Part shown: positions 1 through 4,539 of the stretch, in pieces
Layout of the letters: each line of letters starts with the position of its first letter
Numbering within the stretch: the first letter of the stretch is position 1
Assembly: GCA_029879555.1 (NCBI GenBank)
Contig: JAOUQB010000120.1
Coordinates: 1 to 7,040 of the forward strand
From: Nitrospirota bacterium
GTDB lineage: Bacteria > Nitrospirota > Nitrospiria > Nitrospirales > UBA8639
Length of the DNA: 7,040 bases
Direction: 5' to 3'
Made by a program: the position numbers and the translations under genes
The notes under the pieces: generated by a model
Seen by the model: only the letters and a program-made list of their open reading frames with translations
The model's database searches: none
What the model was told of the DNA's origin: nothing

Positions 1-137
1 CCAACCCAATCCCCGTGAAAGCCGCCCTGGCCATGATGGGAAAAATGTCAGAGGAAGTGCGACTCCCGCTCACGCCTCTCGCCGAGGCATTCCGACCAAC
101 ACTTCGAGAAGCCTTGCAACAGGCTGGGGTTTTGTAA
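1..137 (+). CDS. dapA: 4-hydroxy-tetrahydrodipicolinate synthase, C-terminal fragment
   Basis: The reading frame enters at base 3 and gives 44 residues beginning NPIPVKAALAMMGK and ending LREALQQAGVL before TAA at 135-137. The 'NPIPVK.AL..MG' stretch, followed by 'LRLPL.PL' style residues (here VRLPLTPL) and a final helix, is the recognisable C-terminal end of DapA. DapA condenses pyruvate with aspartate semialdehyde in the cytoplasm, the first committed step of diaminopimelate/lysine synthesis. The catalytic part lies off the left edge, so active-site residues cannot be checked. The identification is strengthened by dapB starting 11 bases downstream, the next enzyme of the same pathway. The gene is cut by the window edge and is not itself broken. 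Confidence 0.9.
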   Translation, partial: NPIPVKAALAMMGKMSEEVRLPLTPLAEAFRPTLREALQQAGVL

Positions 138-148
138 GGGCCTCCTTC

Positions 149-952
149 ATGGTACGAACCATCATTGCTGGTGCGGCAGGTCGAATGGGCATGCGGCTCG
201 TCGCTCTCACGCAGGAAACTGTGGGATTGTCGTTAACCGGCGCCATAGAGATGAAGGGGCACCCTGCCCTTGGAAAAGACGCCGGGGAAATCGCGCAAAT
301 CGGAAAAGTAGGAATTCTACTCAGCGACAAGCTTCACACGTGTCTGGCTCACAGTGACGTGGTCATTGACTTCACCGGACCAGCCTCATGTTTGGCTCAT
401 CTTGAGCAAGTCGTCAACACTTCAAAAGCTATGGTGATTGGGACGACAGGGTTTTCCGAGAAAGAGCTCGCCCAACTCAAAACCTTAGCCATGAAGGTTC
501 CTTGCGTGTTTTCACCCAACATGAGTGTTGGCATCAATGTTCTGGTAAATACGATTGGCAAAATCGCTAAATCTCTTGGTGAGACCTACAATATCGAAGT
601 CATTGAAGCCCACCACAACAAGAAAAAAGACGCACCAAGTGGAACGGCGCTCAAATTGGCGGAAGCATTGGCCGCAGGAATGGAATGGGATTTACAAGAA
701 GTTGGAGTGTATGCGCGACATGGCATCACCGGCGAACGCAAAACCCGTGAAATCGGCATGCAAACCATCCGAGCTGGAGATATTGTCGGCGATCATACGA
801 TTCTGTTCGGCGGTCCGGGTGAACGGATTGAAATTACACATCGCGCCCATACCCGTGACACCTTTGCCCGTGGCGCTCTCCGCGCGGCTGAATGGGTCGC
901 TCAACAACCCCCTGGTCTGTATTCCATGGGAAACGTCCTAGGCTTAGAATAA
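149..952 (+). CDS. dapB: 4-hydroxy-tetrahydrodipicolinate reductase
   Basis: A full-length 267-residue DapB, the usual size. It reduces the DapA product to tetrahydrodipicolinate with NAD(P)H in the cytoplasm, on the route to diaminopimelate (cell wall) and lysine. The N-terminal Rossmann motif GAAGRMG is at residues 8-14 and the GTTGF nucleotide-contact loop at 98-102. The substrate-binding/catalytic signature EAHHNKKKDAPSGTA is at 153-167. By alignment to the E. coli enzyme, His155 and Lys159 are the acid-base and substrate-binding residues. FARGALRAAEW near the C-terminus is also typical. The ATG at 149 puts the nucleotide motif at the normal distance from the N-terminus. The likely Shine-Dalgarno AAGGG (136-140) overlaps the dapA stop, so the two genes are probably translationally coupled. 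A CCTCCTT stretch (141-147) lies between it and the start and could pair weakly with it. No hairpin terminator follows the gene. Confidence 0.97.
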   Translation: MVRTIIAGAAGRMGMRLVALTQETVGLSLTGAIEMKGHPALGKDAGEIAQIGKVGILLSDKLHTCLAHSDVVIDFTGPASCLAHLEQVVNTSKAMVIGTTGFSEKELAQLKTLAMKVPCVFSPNMSVGINVLVNTIGKIAKSLGETYNIEVIEAHHNKKKDAPSGTALKLAEALAAGMEWDLQEVGVYARHGITGERKTREIGMQTIRAGDIVGDHTILFGGPGERIEITHRAHTRDTFARGALRAAEWVAQQPPGLYSMGNVLGLE

Positions 953-1000
953 ATTTCCCCAGCAATTTACTTTCCCTCACTCCCGTCATATCTTCTGGAG
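953..1000 (+). other. Pyrimidine-rich, G-poor tail after dapB
   Basis: From 954 to about 996 the plus strand is strongly rich in C and T with very few G and no hairpin. Such C-rich, G-poor unstructured RNA is the kind used by Rho, so dap transcription could end here without an intrinsic terminator. This is inference from composition only. The alternative is read-through into the small gene at 1110. Confidence 0.2.
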
Positions 1001-1022
1001 AGGAGCCTACGACCTTCTTTCA

Positions 1023-1052
1023 TTGACAAACCAAAAGAGCACATGGTGTTAT
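1023..1052 (+). promoter_or_regulatory. Candidate sigma-70-type promoter for the 78-aa gene
   Basis: A perfect -35 hexamer TTGACA (1023-1028) is separated by 18 bases from TGTTAT (1047-1052), a 4/6 match to the -10 consensus. Transcription would begin near 1059, giving a leader of about 50 bases before the Shine-Dalgarno at 1096-1100 and the ATG at 1110. The TTG of this -35 box can also be read as an upstream start codon in the frame of the gene, which would make a false N-terminal extension. The match is by eye only. Confidence 0.5.
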
Positions 1053-1062
1053 CGAGAAGCTC

Positions 1063-1072
1063 TTAGATCTAA
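1063..1072. promoter_or_regulatory. 10-bp perfect palindrome in the leader, possible operator
   Basis: TTAGATCTAA is a perfect inverted repeat just downstream of the predicted transcription start and upstream of the ribosome binding site. If the downstream 78-residue protein really is a ribbon-helix-helix DNA-binding protein, a short palindrome here would suit autoregulation. A single 10-bp A+T-rich palindrome can occur by chance, so the call is weak. Confidence 0.2.
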
Positions 1073-1109
1073 TCTTTTCATTCTACATGAATCACAGGAG
1101 ACCGCCTTT

Positions 1110-1346
1110 ATGGATATGTTTGGCAAAGTGCCGTTAATTGAAATTAAGGTTCATGTCGCACCAGATCAAAAAAAATGGTTGGATAAAATGGTCGATGAAG
1201 GGAAAATTGCTGTACCTCCAGGAGGTACCCTGGAAAAAGGCTCAGTCATTTCAATGTTCATGCGTATGCTGATTCATAACGCGATGGAAGAACAAATGCG
1301 GCAGGCGGCCATGGATGCCGAGGACGAAGAAGACGATGAAGATTAG
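1110..1346 (+). CDS. Small acidic-tailed protein, possible ribbon-helix-helix fold
   Basis: A 78-residue protein that I cannot assign to a named family. Residues 8-16 (PLIEIKVHV) look like a beta strand. A first helix follows at about 18-30 (PDQKKWLDKMVDEG), then a Gly/Pro-rich loop (34-44) and a second helix at about 45-67 (GSVISMFMRMLIHNAMEEQMR). That strand-helix-helix order is reminiscent of small ribbon-helix-helix proteins, though the loop is longer than usual. The end (69-78) is an almost pure Asp/Glu tail. I chose the ATG at 1110 because AGGAG (1096-1100) lies 9 bases upstream. The frame is also open back to a TTG at 1023, but that codon sits in a TTGACA promoter box and has no well-spaced ribosome site. 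It follows dapB in the same direction but probably has its own promoter. Function unknown. Confidence 0.75.
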   Translation: MDMFGKVPLIEIKVHVAPDQKKWLDKMVDEGKIAVPPGGTLEKGSVISMFMRMLIHNAMEEQMRQAAMDAEDEEDDED

Positions 1347-1403
1347 GCTTCTCTGAGTGTTATCTTAATGTACATTGGAAACCAAATCTTGCTGAATCTC
1401 GAC

Positions 1404-1958
1404 TCAATCAATTATTTCTACGTTTTTCCCAAAAGCCTTCGCTTTCTTAAAGCACTCCACATTACTAACCTGACAACGAAAAACATCCAGTTCCGATTCA
1501 TCAACAATTTCCACTTGCTTTCCTGATGCTTTTGCCTCCTTAAGGCATTCGACGTCTGTCATTAAACATTTCATCGAATTTGAACTAGATGTCGCCTTAA
1601 TCACCGGTGCTTCTATAAGCTCCACCTGCTTTCCTTGATCCTTCGCTTCCTTTAGGCATTTTGTGTCAGTGACAACACATTTCATAGATATTTCTGAAGG
1701 AGTACTGGAGGTGGTATTTTCTTGAACGCATTCTTTGTCGGTTAGGGCACAGTCTACAACTTCGTCAGTATTGTTAAATGTTGAATCTATAGCTTTGTCA
1801 GAAGACTCGTTTAATCGAGTTTCGGTCTTTTCAACAACCTTATCGGCAACTCGATCCATAGCTTCTCCGAGTTTATCCAAAAATCCTCCTTCCACCACAT
1901 CTGACGAGCCCAAAAGACCAATAGCTACAATGACAAAAAATAGATAGGGGGGGTTCAT
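1404..1958 (-). CDS. Predicted exported protein with four C-x6-C motifs
   Basis: A 184-residue protein of no family I recognise. Residues 5-17 (YLFFVIVAIGLLG) are a hydrophobic segment that looks like a secretion signal or anchor. It lacks the usual Lys/Arg before the core and has no lipobox Cys. Residues 27-68 form a charged, probably amphipathic helix. Eight cysteines follow, in four C-x6-C pairs: 70/77, 94/101, 131/138 and 162/169. The last three pairs each run into a common tail, L/F-K-(E/K)-A-K-x2-G-K-(Q/N)-V-E. Ser/Thr/Asn-rich linkers separate the early units. The pairs suit disulfides in an oxidising compartment, or metal binding; neither is shown. The ATG at 1958 follows AAGGAG by 8 bases; an in-frame TTG 30 bases upstream precedes that ribosome site and is unlikely. 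The gene is more A+T-rich than dapB and converges on the 78-aa gene. Confidence 0.75.
   Translation of the reverse strand: MNPPYLFFVIVAIGLLGSSDVVEGGFLDKLGEAMDRVADKVVEKTETRLNESSDKAIDSTFNNTDEVVDCALTDKECVQENTTSSTPSEISMKCVVTDTKCLKEAKDQGKQVELIEAPVIKATSSSNSMKCLMTDVECLKEAKASGKQVEIVDESELDVFRCQVSNVECFKKAKAFGKNVEIID
1407..1757 (-). repeat. Internal protein repeat array (one degenerate and three full units)
   Basis: In coding order, the degenerate unit is 1757-1719 (C-x6-C followed by VQE, tail lost). Full 25-residue units are at 1685-1611, 1574-1500 and 1481-1407, the last ending exactly at the final codon. Each full unit has the form (M/F)-(K/R)-C-x6-C-(L/F)-K-x-A-K-x2-G-K-x-V-E-(L/I). The central six residues are T-D or S-N based (VVTDTK, LMTDVE, QVSNVE). 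DNA identity between units is clearly lower than protein similarity, which points to old duplications held by selection rather than a recent tandem expansion. Linkers of 12 and 6 residues separate the full units. Confidence 0.8.
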
Positions 1959-1987
1959 AATTAATTCTCCTTTTTGAAAATGGGGCA

Positions 1988-2016
1988 ATAAAACTAGCTA
2001 GAAAGTGTTTCCTCAA
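1988..2016 (-). promoter_or_regulatory. Candidate promoter for the C-x6-C repeat gene
   Basis: Read on the minus strand, TTGAGG (2016-2011) and TTTTAT (1993-1988) are spaced by 17 bases; each matches four of six consensus positions. The start codon lies 30 bases beyond the -10 box, with a strong AAGGAG between. A CTAGCTAG palindrome (1994-2001) sits within the spacer next to the -10 box and could be incidental. The surroundings are A+T-rich, so chance matches are likely. Confidence 0.3.
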
Positions 2017-2292
2017 GATTCTTCAAATATATAAGGGCCCTCAAAAAAATATAATTGCCCCTAAACTTTATACTGGACTTTTAAGAAATCCTAAAAAGGG
2101 TACCCAATCTAGGAGAAAAACTACAAGGGGCCACAGAATATTTGACCAAGCAAACGAGTAGCAAATAACTGTTAACCTTTGGGGAACCAGAAGAAACTTT
2201 ACTAGACCTGTCAGGAAAACCCCAAGCTTTGCATTGGGATGAATGGCAGCCCGGAGCAAACGGAAGCAATAGCTTTTTAGGTTTTTAGGAAG

Positions 2293-2309
2293 CCCGCCCT
2301 TTGGGCGGG
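2293..2309. repeat. Perfect 7-bp all-GC hairpin
   Basis: CCCGCCC, a TTT loop and GGGCGGG form a perfect, very stable stem. There is no T-run directly after it on either strand: the plus side continues GAACTTTACT and the minus side CTTCCTAAAAACC. It is therefore not a standard intrinsic terminator. It resembles the core of REP-type extragenic palindromes and lies in the gap downstream of hemL. Other copies in the genome cannot be checked from this window. Confidence 0.5.
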
Positions 2310-2370
2310 GAACTTTACTGGGTTATTGAACAGCAGGAATTTGGCTGTGGCTTGAAGATAGGCTTTTTGA

Positions 2371-2394
2371 CAAAAATAAATCAGGAAAATCTGA
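2371..2394 (-). terminator. Weak candidate terminator downstream of hemL
   Basis: On the minus strand TCAG (2394-2391) pairs with CTGA (2384-2381) across a six-base loop. It is followed by a T-rich run (TTTATTTTTG, 2380-2371), about 70 bases after the hemL stop. The stem is only four pairs, so termination efficiency would be low. It is the only T-run-associated hairpin found between hemL and the next gene. Confidence 0.2.
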
Positions 2395-2432
2395 ACCTAA
2401 CTATATGATAATTGCCAGCTTTCCCCAGAATG

Positions 2433-2449
2433 CATGGCAGGATGCCATG
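2433..2449. repeat. Perfect 7-bp hairpin just after hemL
   Basis: CATGGCA, a three-base loop and TGCCATG form a perfect inverted repeat 15 bases past the hemL stop. On the minus strand no T-run follows, so it is more likely a 3'-end stabiliser or part of a longer 3' structure than an intrinsic terminator. Confidence 0.4.
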
Positions 2450-2463
2450 AAAACTTATTAAGC

Positions 2464-3747
2464 TCAAAGGATCTTGAAAACATTTCGAGCGGCGGAAATC
2501 GTTTGCTTAATCATGGAATCAGAATGGGTTGTAGATAGCAACATGGCTTCAAACTGCGAGGGAGCTAGATACACTCCTTTTTTGAGCATGCCATGGAAAA
2601 ATTTTCCGTATTGGACTGTATTGGATTTCTTTGCACTCGTATAATCGGTGACGGGTCCTTCTGTGAAAAATCCTCCGAGCATCGAACCGACACGGGTCTG
2701 ATAGTAGGGAATCTTCGCGGCTTTTGCCGATTCGCCTAAGCCTTCAGCTAGGGTTTTTGATTTTTTTTCTAATTCTTTATACACCCCTGGTTTTTTCAAC
2801 TGTCGTAAGGTTTCTAGTCCTGCTGCTACTGCAACCGGATTTCCTGATAACGTGCCGGCCTGATAGACTGGTCCTGCCGGTGCAATCATCTGCATGATGT
2901 CTTTACGCCCTCCGTAGGCGCCAATGGGCAATCCTCCACCGATTATTTTTCCTAAGCACGTAAGATCCGGTAGGACCTTGTACAGCGCCTGGGCCCCTCC
3001 GAAATGTACTCGAAACCCAGTGATGACCTCATCAAAAATTAAAACGATTTCATACTTTTGGGTAATCATTCGCAACCAAGGAAGGAATTCATCTGTCGGA
3101 GGTATCACCCCCATATTTCCTGCTACCGGCTCGACAATGATCGCCGCTAAGTCCTTGGCATGTTTGTGAATGAGTTTTTCTGTTGCGACGATGTCATTAA
3201 AAGGTGCCGTCAGCGTGTGGCGCGCAAAATCTTTTGGAACCCCTGGAGTGTCAGGAATTCCCAGAGTGGCAATTCCCGAACCAGCTTTGACTAATAAGTG
3301 ATCCGCATGGCCATGGTAACATCCATCAAATTTCAAAATCTTATCTCTTTTGGTGTAGGCTCTGGCCAAACGAATGGCACTCATCACGGCTTCCGTTCCT
3401 GAATTGACCAGGCGGACCTGCTCAATGGATGGGACCGCTTGAATGATTACATTTGCCAAGTCTGTTTCGGCTTGGCAGGGTGCCCCATAACTGGTACCTT
3501 GCTGGGCTGCTTTGATGATCGCTTTCAGGACACCGGGATTAGCATGGCCCAAGATCATCGGTCCCCACGAGAGGACATAATCGATAAAGGTGTTGCCATC
3601 GACATCTTCTACTGTGGCACCTTTTGCCTTTTTGATAAAAAGGGGATCACCACCTACCGAGCGAAATGCTCTAACGGGACTATTCACGCCACCAGGAATG
3701 GCTAATTGGGCGATTTTGAAATTGGCGCGGGATTTTGTTGTTTTCAC
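2464..3747 (-). CDS. hemL: Glutamate-1-semialdehyde 2,1-aminomutase
   Basis: A full-length 427-residue PLP enzyme of aminotransferase class III. It converts glutamate-1-semialdehyde to 5-aminolevulinate, the entry to heme and other tetrapyrroles by the C5 route, in the cytoplasm. Signatures in order: IPGGVNSPVRAF (17-28), WGPMILGHA (61-69), VNSGTEAVMSAIRLAR (114-129), YHGHAD (144-149) and IFDEVITGFR (237-246), whose Asp239 contacts the PLP ring nitrogen. GKIIGGGLPIGAYGG (266-280) holds the PLP-binding Lys267, QAGTLSGNP is at 296-304, and YLAPSQFEAMLLSTTHS is at 393-409. No key residue is missing. The start is GTG at 3747, fixed by GGGAGGAGG (3762-3754) six bases upstream. hemL does not adjoin other heme genes here and is divergent from the STAS gene. 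The presence of HemL implies a C5-pathway organism. Confidence 0.97.
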   Translation of the reverse strand: MKTTKSRANFKIAQLAIPGGVNSPVRAFRSVGGDPLFIKKAKGATVEDVDGNTFIDYVLSWGPMILGHANPGVLKAIIKAAQQGTSYGAPCQAETDLANVIIQAVPSIEQVRLVNSGTEAVMSAIRLARAYTKRDKILKFDGCYHGHADHLLVKAGSGIATLGIPDTPGVPKDFARHTLTAPFNDIVATEKLIHKHAKDLAAIIVEPVAGNMGVIPPTDEFLPWLRMITQKYEIVLIFDEVITGFRVHFGGAQALYKVLPDLTCLGKIIGGGLPIGAYGGRKDIMQMIAPAGPVYQAGTLSGNPVAVAAGLETLRQLKKPGVYKELEKKSKTLAEGLGESAKAAKIPYYQTRVGSMLGGFFTEGPVTDYTSAKKSNTVQYGKFFHGMLKKGVYLAPSQFEAMLLSTTHSDSMIKQTISAARNVFKIL

Positions 3748-3753
3748 TGAATT

Positions 3754-3782
3754 CCTCCTCCCAGAAGTCGGCTAGCCACTTC
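3754..3782 (-). promoter_or_regulatory. hemL leader: hairpin next to a very strong Shine-Dalgarno
   Basis: The nine-base GGGAGGAGG (3762-3754 on the minus strand) is an almost ideal ribosome site, six bases from the GTG start, and decides that start. Directly before it, GAAGT (3782-3778) pairs with ACTTC (3768-3764) around a self-complementary GGCTAGCC. The stem leaves the ribosome site exposed, so it may protect the mRNA 5' end rather than block translation. That role is inferred. Confidence 0.5.
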
Positions 3783-3827
3783 AGAATGATTAAAAGAACG
3801 ACATAAAAAATTCAAATTTCATTAATT

Positions 3828-3856
3828 TTGTTCAACTATGAACCGAAAAATATTAT
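3828..3856 (+). promoter_or_regulatory. Candidate promoter for the STAS gene in the divergent region
   Basis: TTGTTC (3828-3833; three of six) and TATTAT (3851-3856; five of six) are spaced by 17 bases, and the ATG follows 35 bases beyond the -10. The interval 3783-3880 is extremely A+T-rich and must also hold the hemL promoter on the opposite strand. TTGAAC (3836-3831) is a possible hemL -35, but I see no good -10 partner for it. Confidence 0.35.
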
Positions 3857-3891
3857 AGTCATATTATTTAATTTTTACTCTGGAAAACAGA

Positions 3892-4251
3892 ATGCATTGT
3901 GAACAACGCCAAAGAAACGAATCCACTATTCTTGAATGTTTTGGGCGATTTGATGAAGAAGACACCAACCACTTTATTCAAACGCTTGAACAACTCCAAA
4001 TACAGGGATTAAGAAATATTGTTTTAAATTTATCCCCCATCTTTTATTTGGACCCCAAAGTTTTGAATCTTTTGCTCTTTGCGCAAGAATTTTTGAATTC
4101 TCATGGGGGAACCGTATCCATAGTAAGCCCCTTAAGTTCTGTCAGAAATGAACTCATACGAGGCAAAATCCCCGATGCTATTCCAACTTTTGAATCCCTC
4201 TATAGCGCCCTCCATCGCCCTCATGCAGCATATTCTCAGCCATCACAATAA
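3892..4251 (+). CDS. Single-domain STAS protein lacking the phosphorylatable serine
   Basis: A 119-residue STAS-fold protein (anti-sigma-factor antagonist type, SpoIIAA-like size). Strand 1 is near residues 12-20 (TILECFGRF) and a helix covers about 22-38. The core strand IVLNLSPI is at 43-50, the helix LNLLLFAQEFLNSH at 58-71, and strand GTVSIVSP at 73-80. The final helix FESLYSALH (100-108) is in its usual place. In classical family members the motif after the core strand is D-S-S-G or D-S-x-G, and a partner kinase phosphorylates the serine. Here that site reads L53-D54-P55-K56-V57, so Asp is kept but both serines and the Gly are gone. The usual kinase/phosphatase switch therefore probably cannot work on it. 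No anti-sigma kinase, phosphatase or sigma gene lies nearby. The ribosome site (GGA, 3882-3884) is weak, so translation may be low. The partner is unknown. Confidence 0.85.
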   Translation: MHCEQRQRNESTILECFGRFDEEDTNHFIQTLEQLQIQGLRNIVLNLSPIFYLDPKVLNLLLFAQEFLNSHGGTVSIVSPLSSVRNELIRGKIPDAIPTFESLYSALHRPHAAYSQPSQ

Positions 4252-4264
4252 AACCTTAGCCCAC

Positions 4265-4311
4265 AAAAAAGAAAAAGCTCAGAGATAATGAATATCACTG
4301 AGCTTTTTCTT
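4265..4311 (-). terminator. Strong intrinsic terminator of the rRNA operon, probably bidirectional
   Basis: A 14-bp perfect stem (4269-4282 with 4298-4311) encloses a 15-base loop. On the minus strand it ends in CTTTTTC followed by a run of T (4270-4265), an ideal intrinsic terminator about 10 bases past the 3' end of 5S rRNA. On the plus strand the stem ends CTGAGCTTTTTCTT, 17 bases after the STAS stop, so it can also stop that transcript. It separates two convergent units. Confidence 0.9.
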
Positions 4312-4319
4312 AAAAATAA

Positions 4320-4435
4320 CTCGGCAACGACCTACTTTCCCACACCCTTACGGGTGCAGTATCATCGGCCCTGGAGGGCTTAACTTCCGTGTTCGAAATG
4401 GGAACGGGTGGGACCCCTCCGGTATGGTCACCGAG
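4320..4435 (-). rRNA. rrf: 5S ribosomal RNA
   Basis: The minus-strand sequence starts CTCGGTGACC and ends GTCGTTGCCGAG; these ends pair to form helix I. Inside are the universal CCCATTTCGAACACGGAAGTTAAG-type segment (near 4405-4382; the core CCGAACACGG reads TCGAACACGG here), the GATGATACTGC region, and GTGGGAAAGTAGGTCG near the 3' end. The length of 116 bases is normal. It is the last gene of the operon, about 104 bases after 23S, with the terminator immediately downstream. The ends are placed from helix pairing and may be off by a base or two. Confidence 0.95.
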
Positions 4436-4539
4436 AATTTCTTGTTTGTAAAGCGTTAGGCATAAATCGTAATTGATGTTCTCACGATTTACCTTTTACG
4501 CCTTACAGTTTTTCAGACCATGTCTATCAAGAACAAATG
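4436..4539 (-). other. 23S-5S spacer with a long imperfect stem-loop, no tRNA
   Basis: The spacer is about 104 bases and A+T-rich. Arms 4448-4472 and 4482-4506 (25 bases each, 18 of the 25 positions complementary) flank a 9-base loop. An eight-base block (TAAATCGT) next to the loop and two blocks near the base (GTAA and GCGT) pair perfectly. Such a duplex between 23S and 5S is a plausible RNase III-type processing site in the precursor. No tRNA cloverleaf or CCA end is present. Confidence 0.6.

Larger units (their letters stand above)
2017..2463. other. Long gap without a convincing gene; possible decayed repeat
   Basis: Between the hemL stop and the promoter of the repeat gene there are about 450 bases with no credible coding region. 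Two overlapping minus-strand frames of 62-63 codons (2259-2068 and 2269-2081) begin with TTG, have no Shine-Dalgarno and resemble no protein I know. The block 2065-2330 is richer in G+C than the A+T-rich flanks. It contains short hairpins (2221-2238, 2293-2309) and a doubled TTTTTAGG (2274-2289). The word AACTTTACT occurs twice (2195-2203 and 2311-2319). This looks like a non-coding repeat or gene remnant, but nothing proves mobility and no transposase is present. Confidence 0.4.

Noticed and set aside
70..330. Minus-strand frame across the dapA-dapB junction
   Set aside because: It is antisense to two conserved enzymes and has no coding features of its own.
555..941. 128-codon plus-strand frame inside dapB
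   Set aside because: It is an out-of-frame shadow of the well-supported dapB gene.
1023..1109. N-terminal extension of the 78-aa protein from a TTG start
   Set aside because: The TTG is part of a TTGACA promoter box and lacks a well-spaced ribosome site, whereas ATG 1110 has AGGAG at 9 bases.
1407..1757. CRISPR-like or recent tandem DNA repeat
   Set aside because: The repeats are in the protein frame, diverged at DNA level, irregularly spaced and without spacer structure.
1735..1947. 70-codon plus-strand frame opposite the repeat gene
   Set aside because: It is an antisense shadow; the minus strand has the strong ribosome site and the repeated cysteine pattern.
2068..2269. Two overlapping minus-strand frames of 62-63 codons
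   Set aside because: Both need TTG starts without Shine-Dalgarno, overlap each other in different frames and show no recognisable protein features.
2924..3775. Plus-strand frames opposite hemL
   Set aside because: They are antisense shadows of a complete, motif-rich hemL.
4436..4539. tRNA gene in the 23S-5S spacer
   Set aside because: There is no cloverleaf, T-loop motif or room beside the stem-loop.
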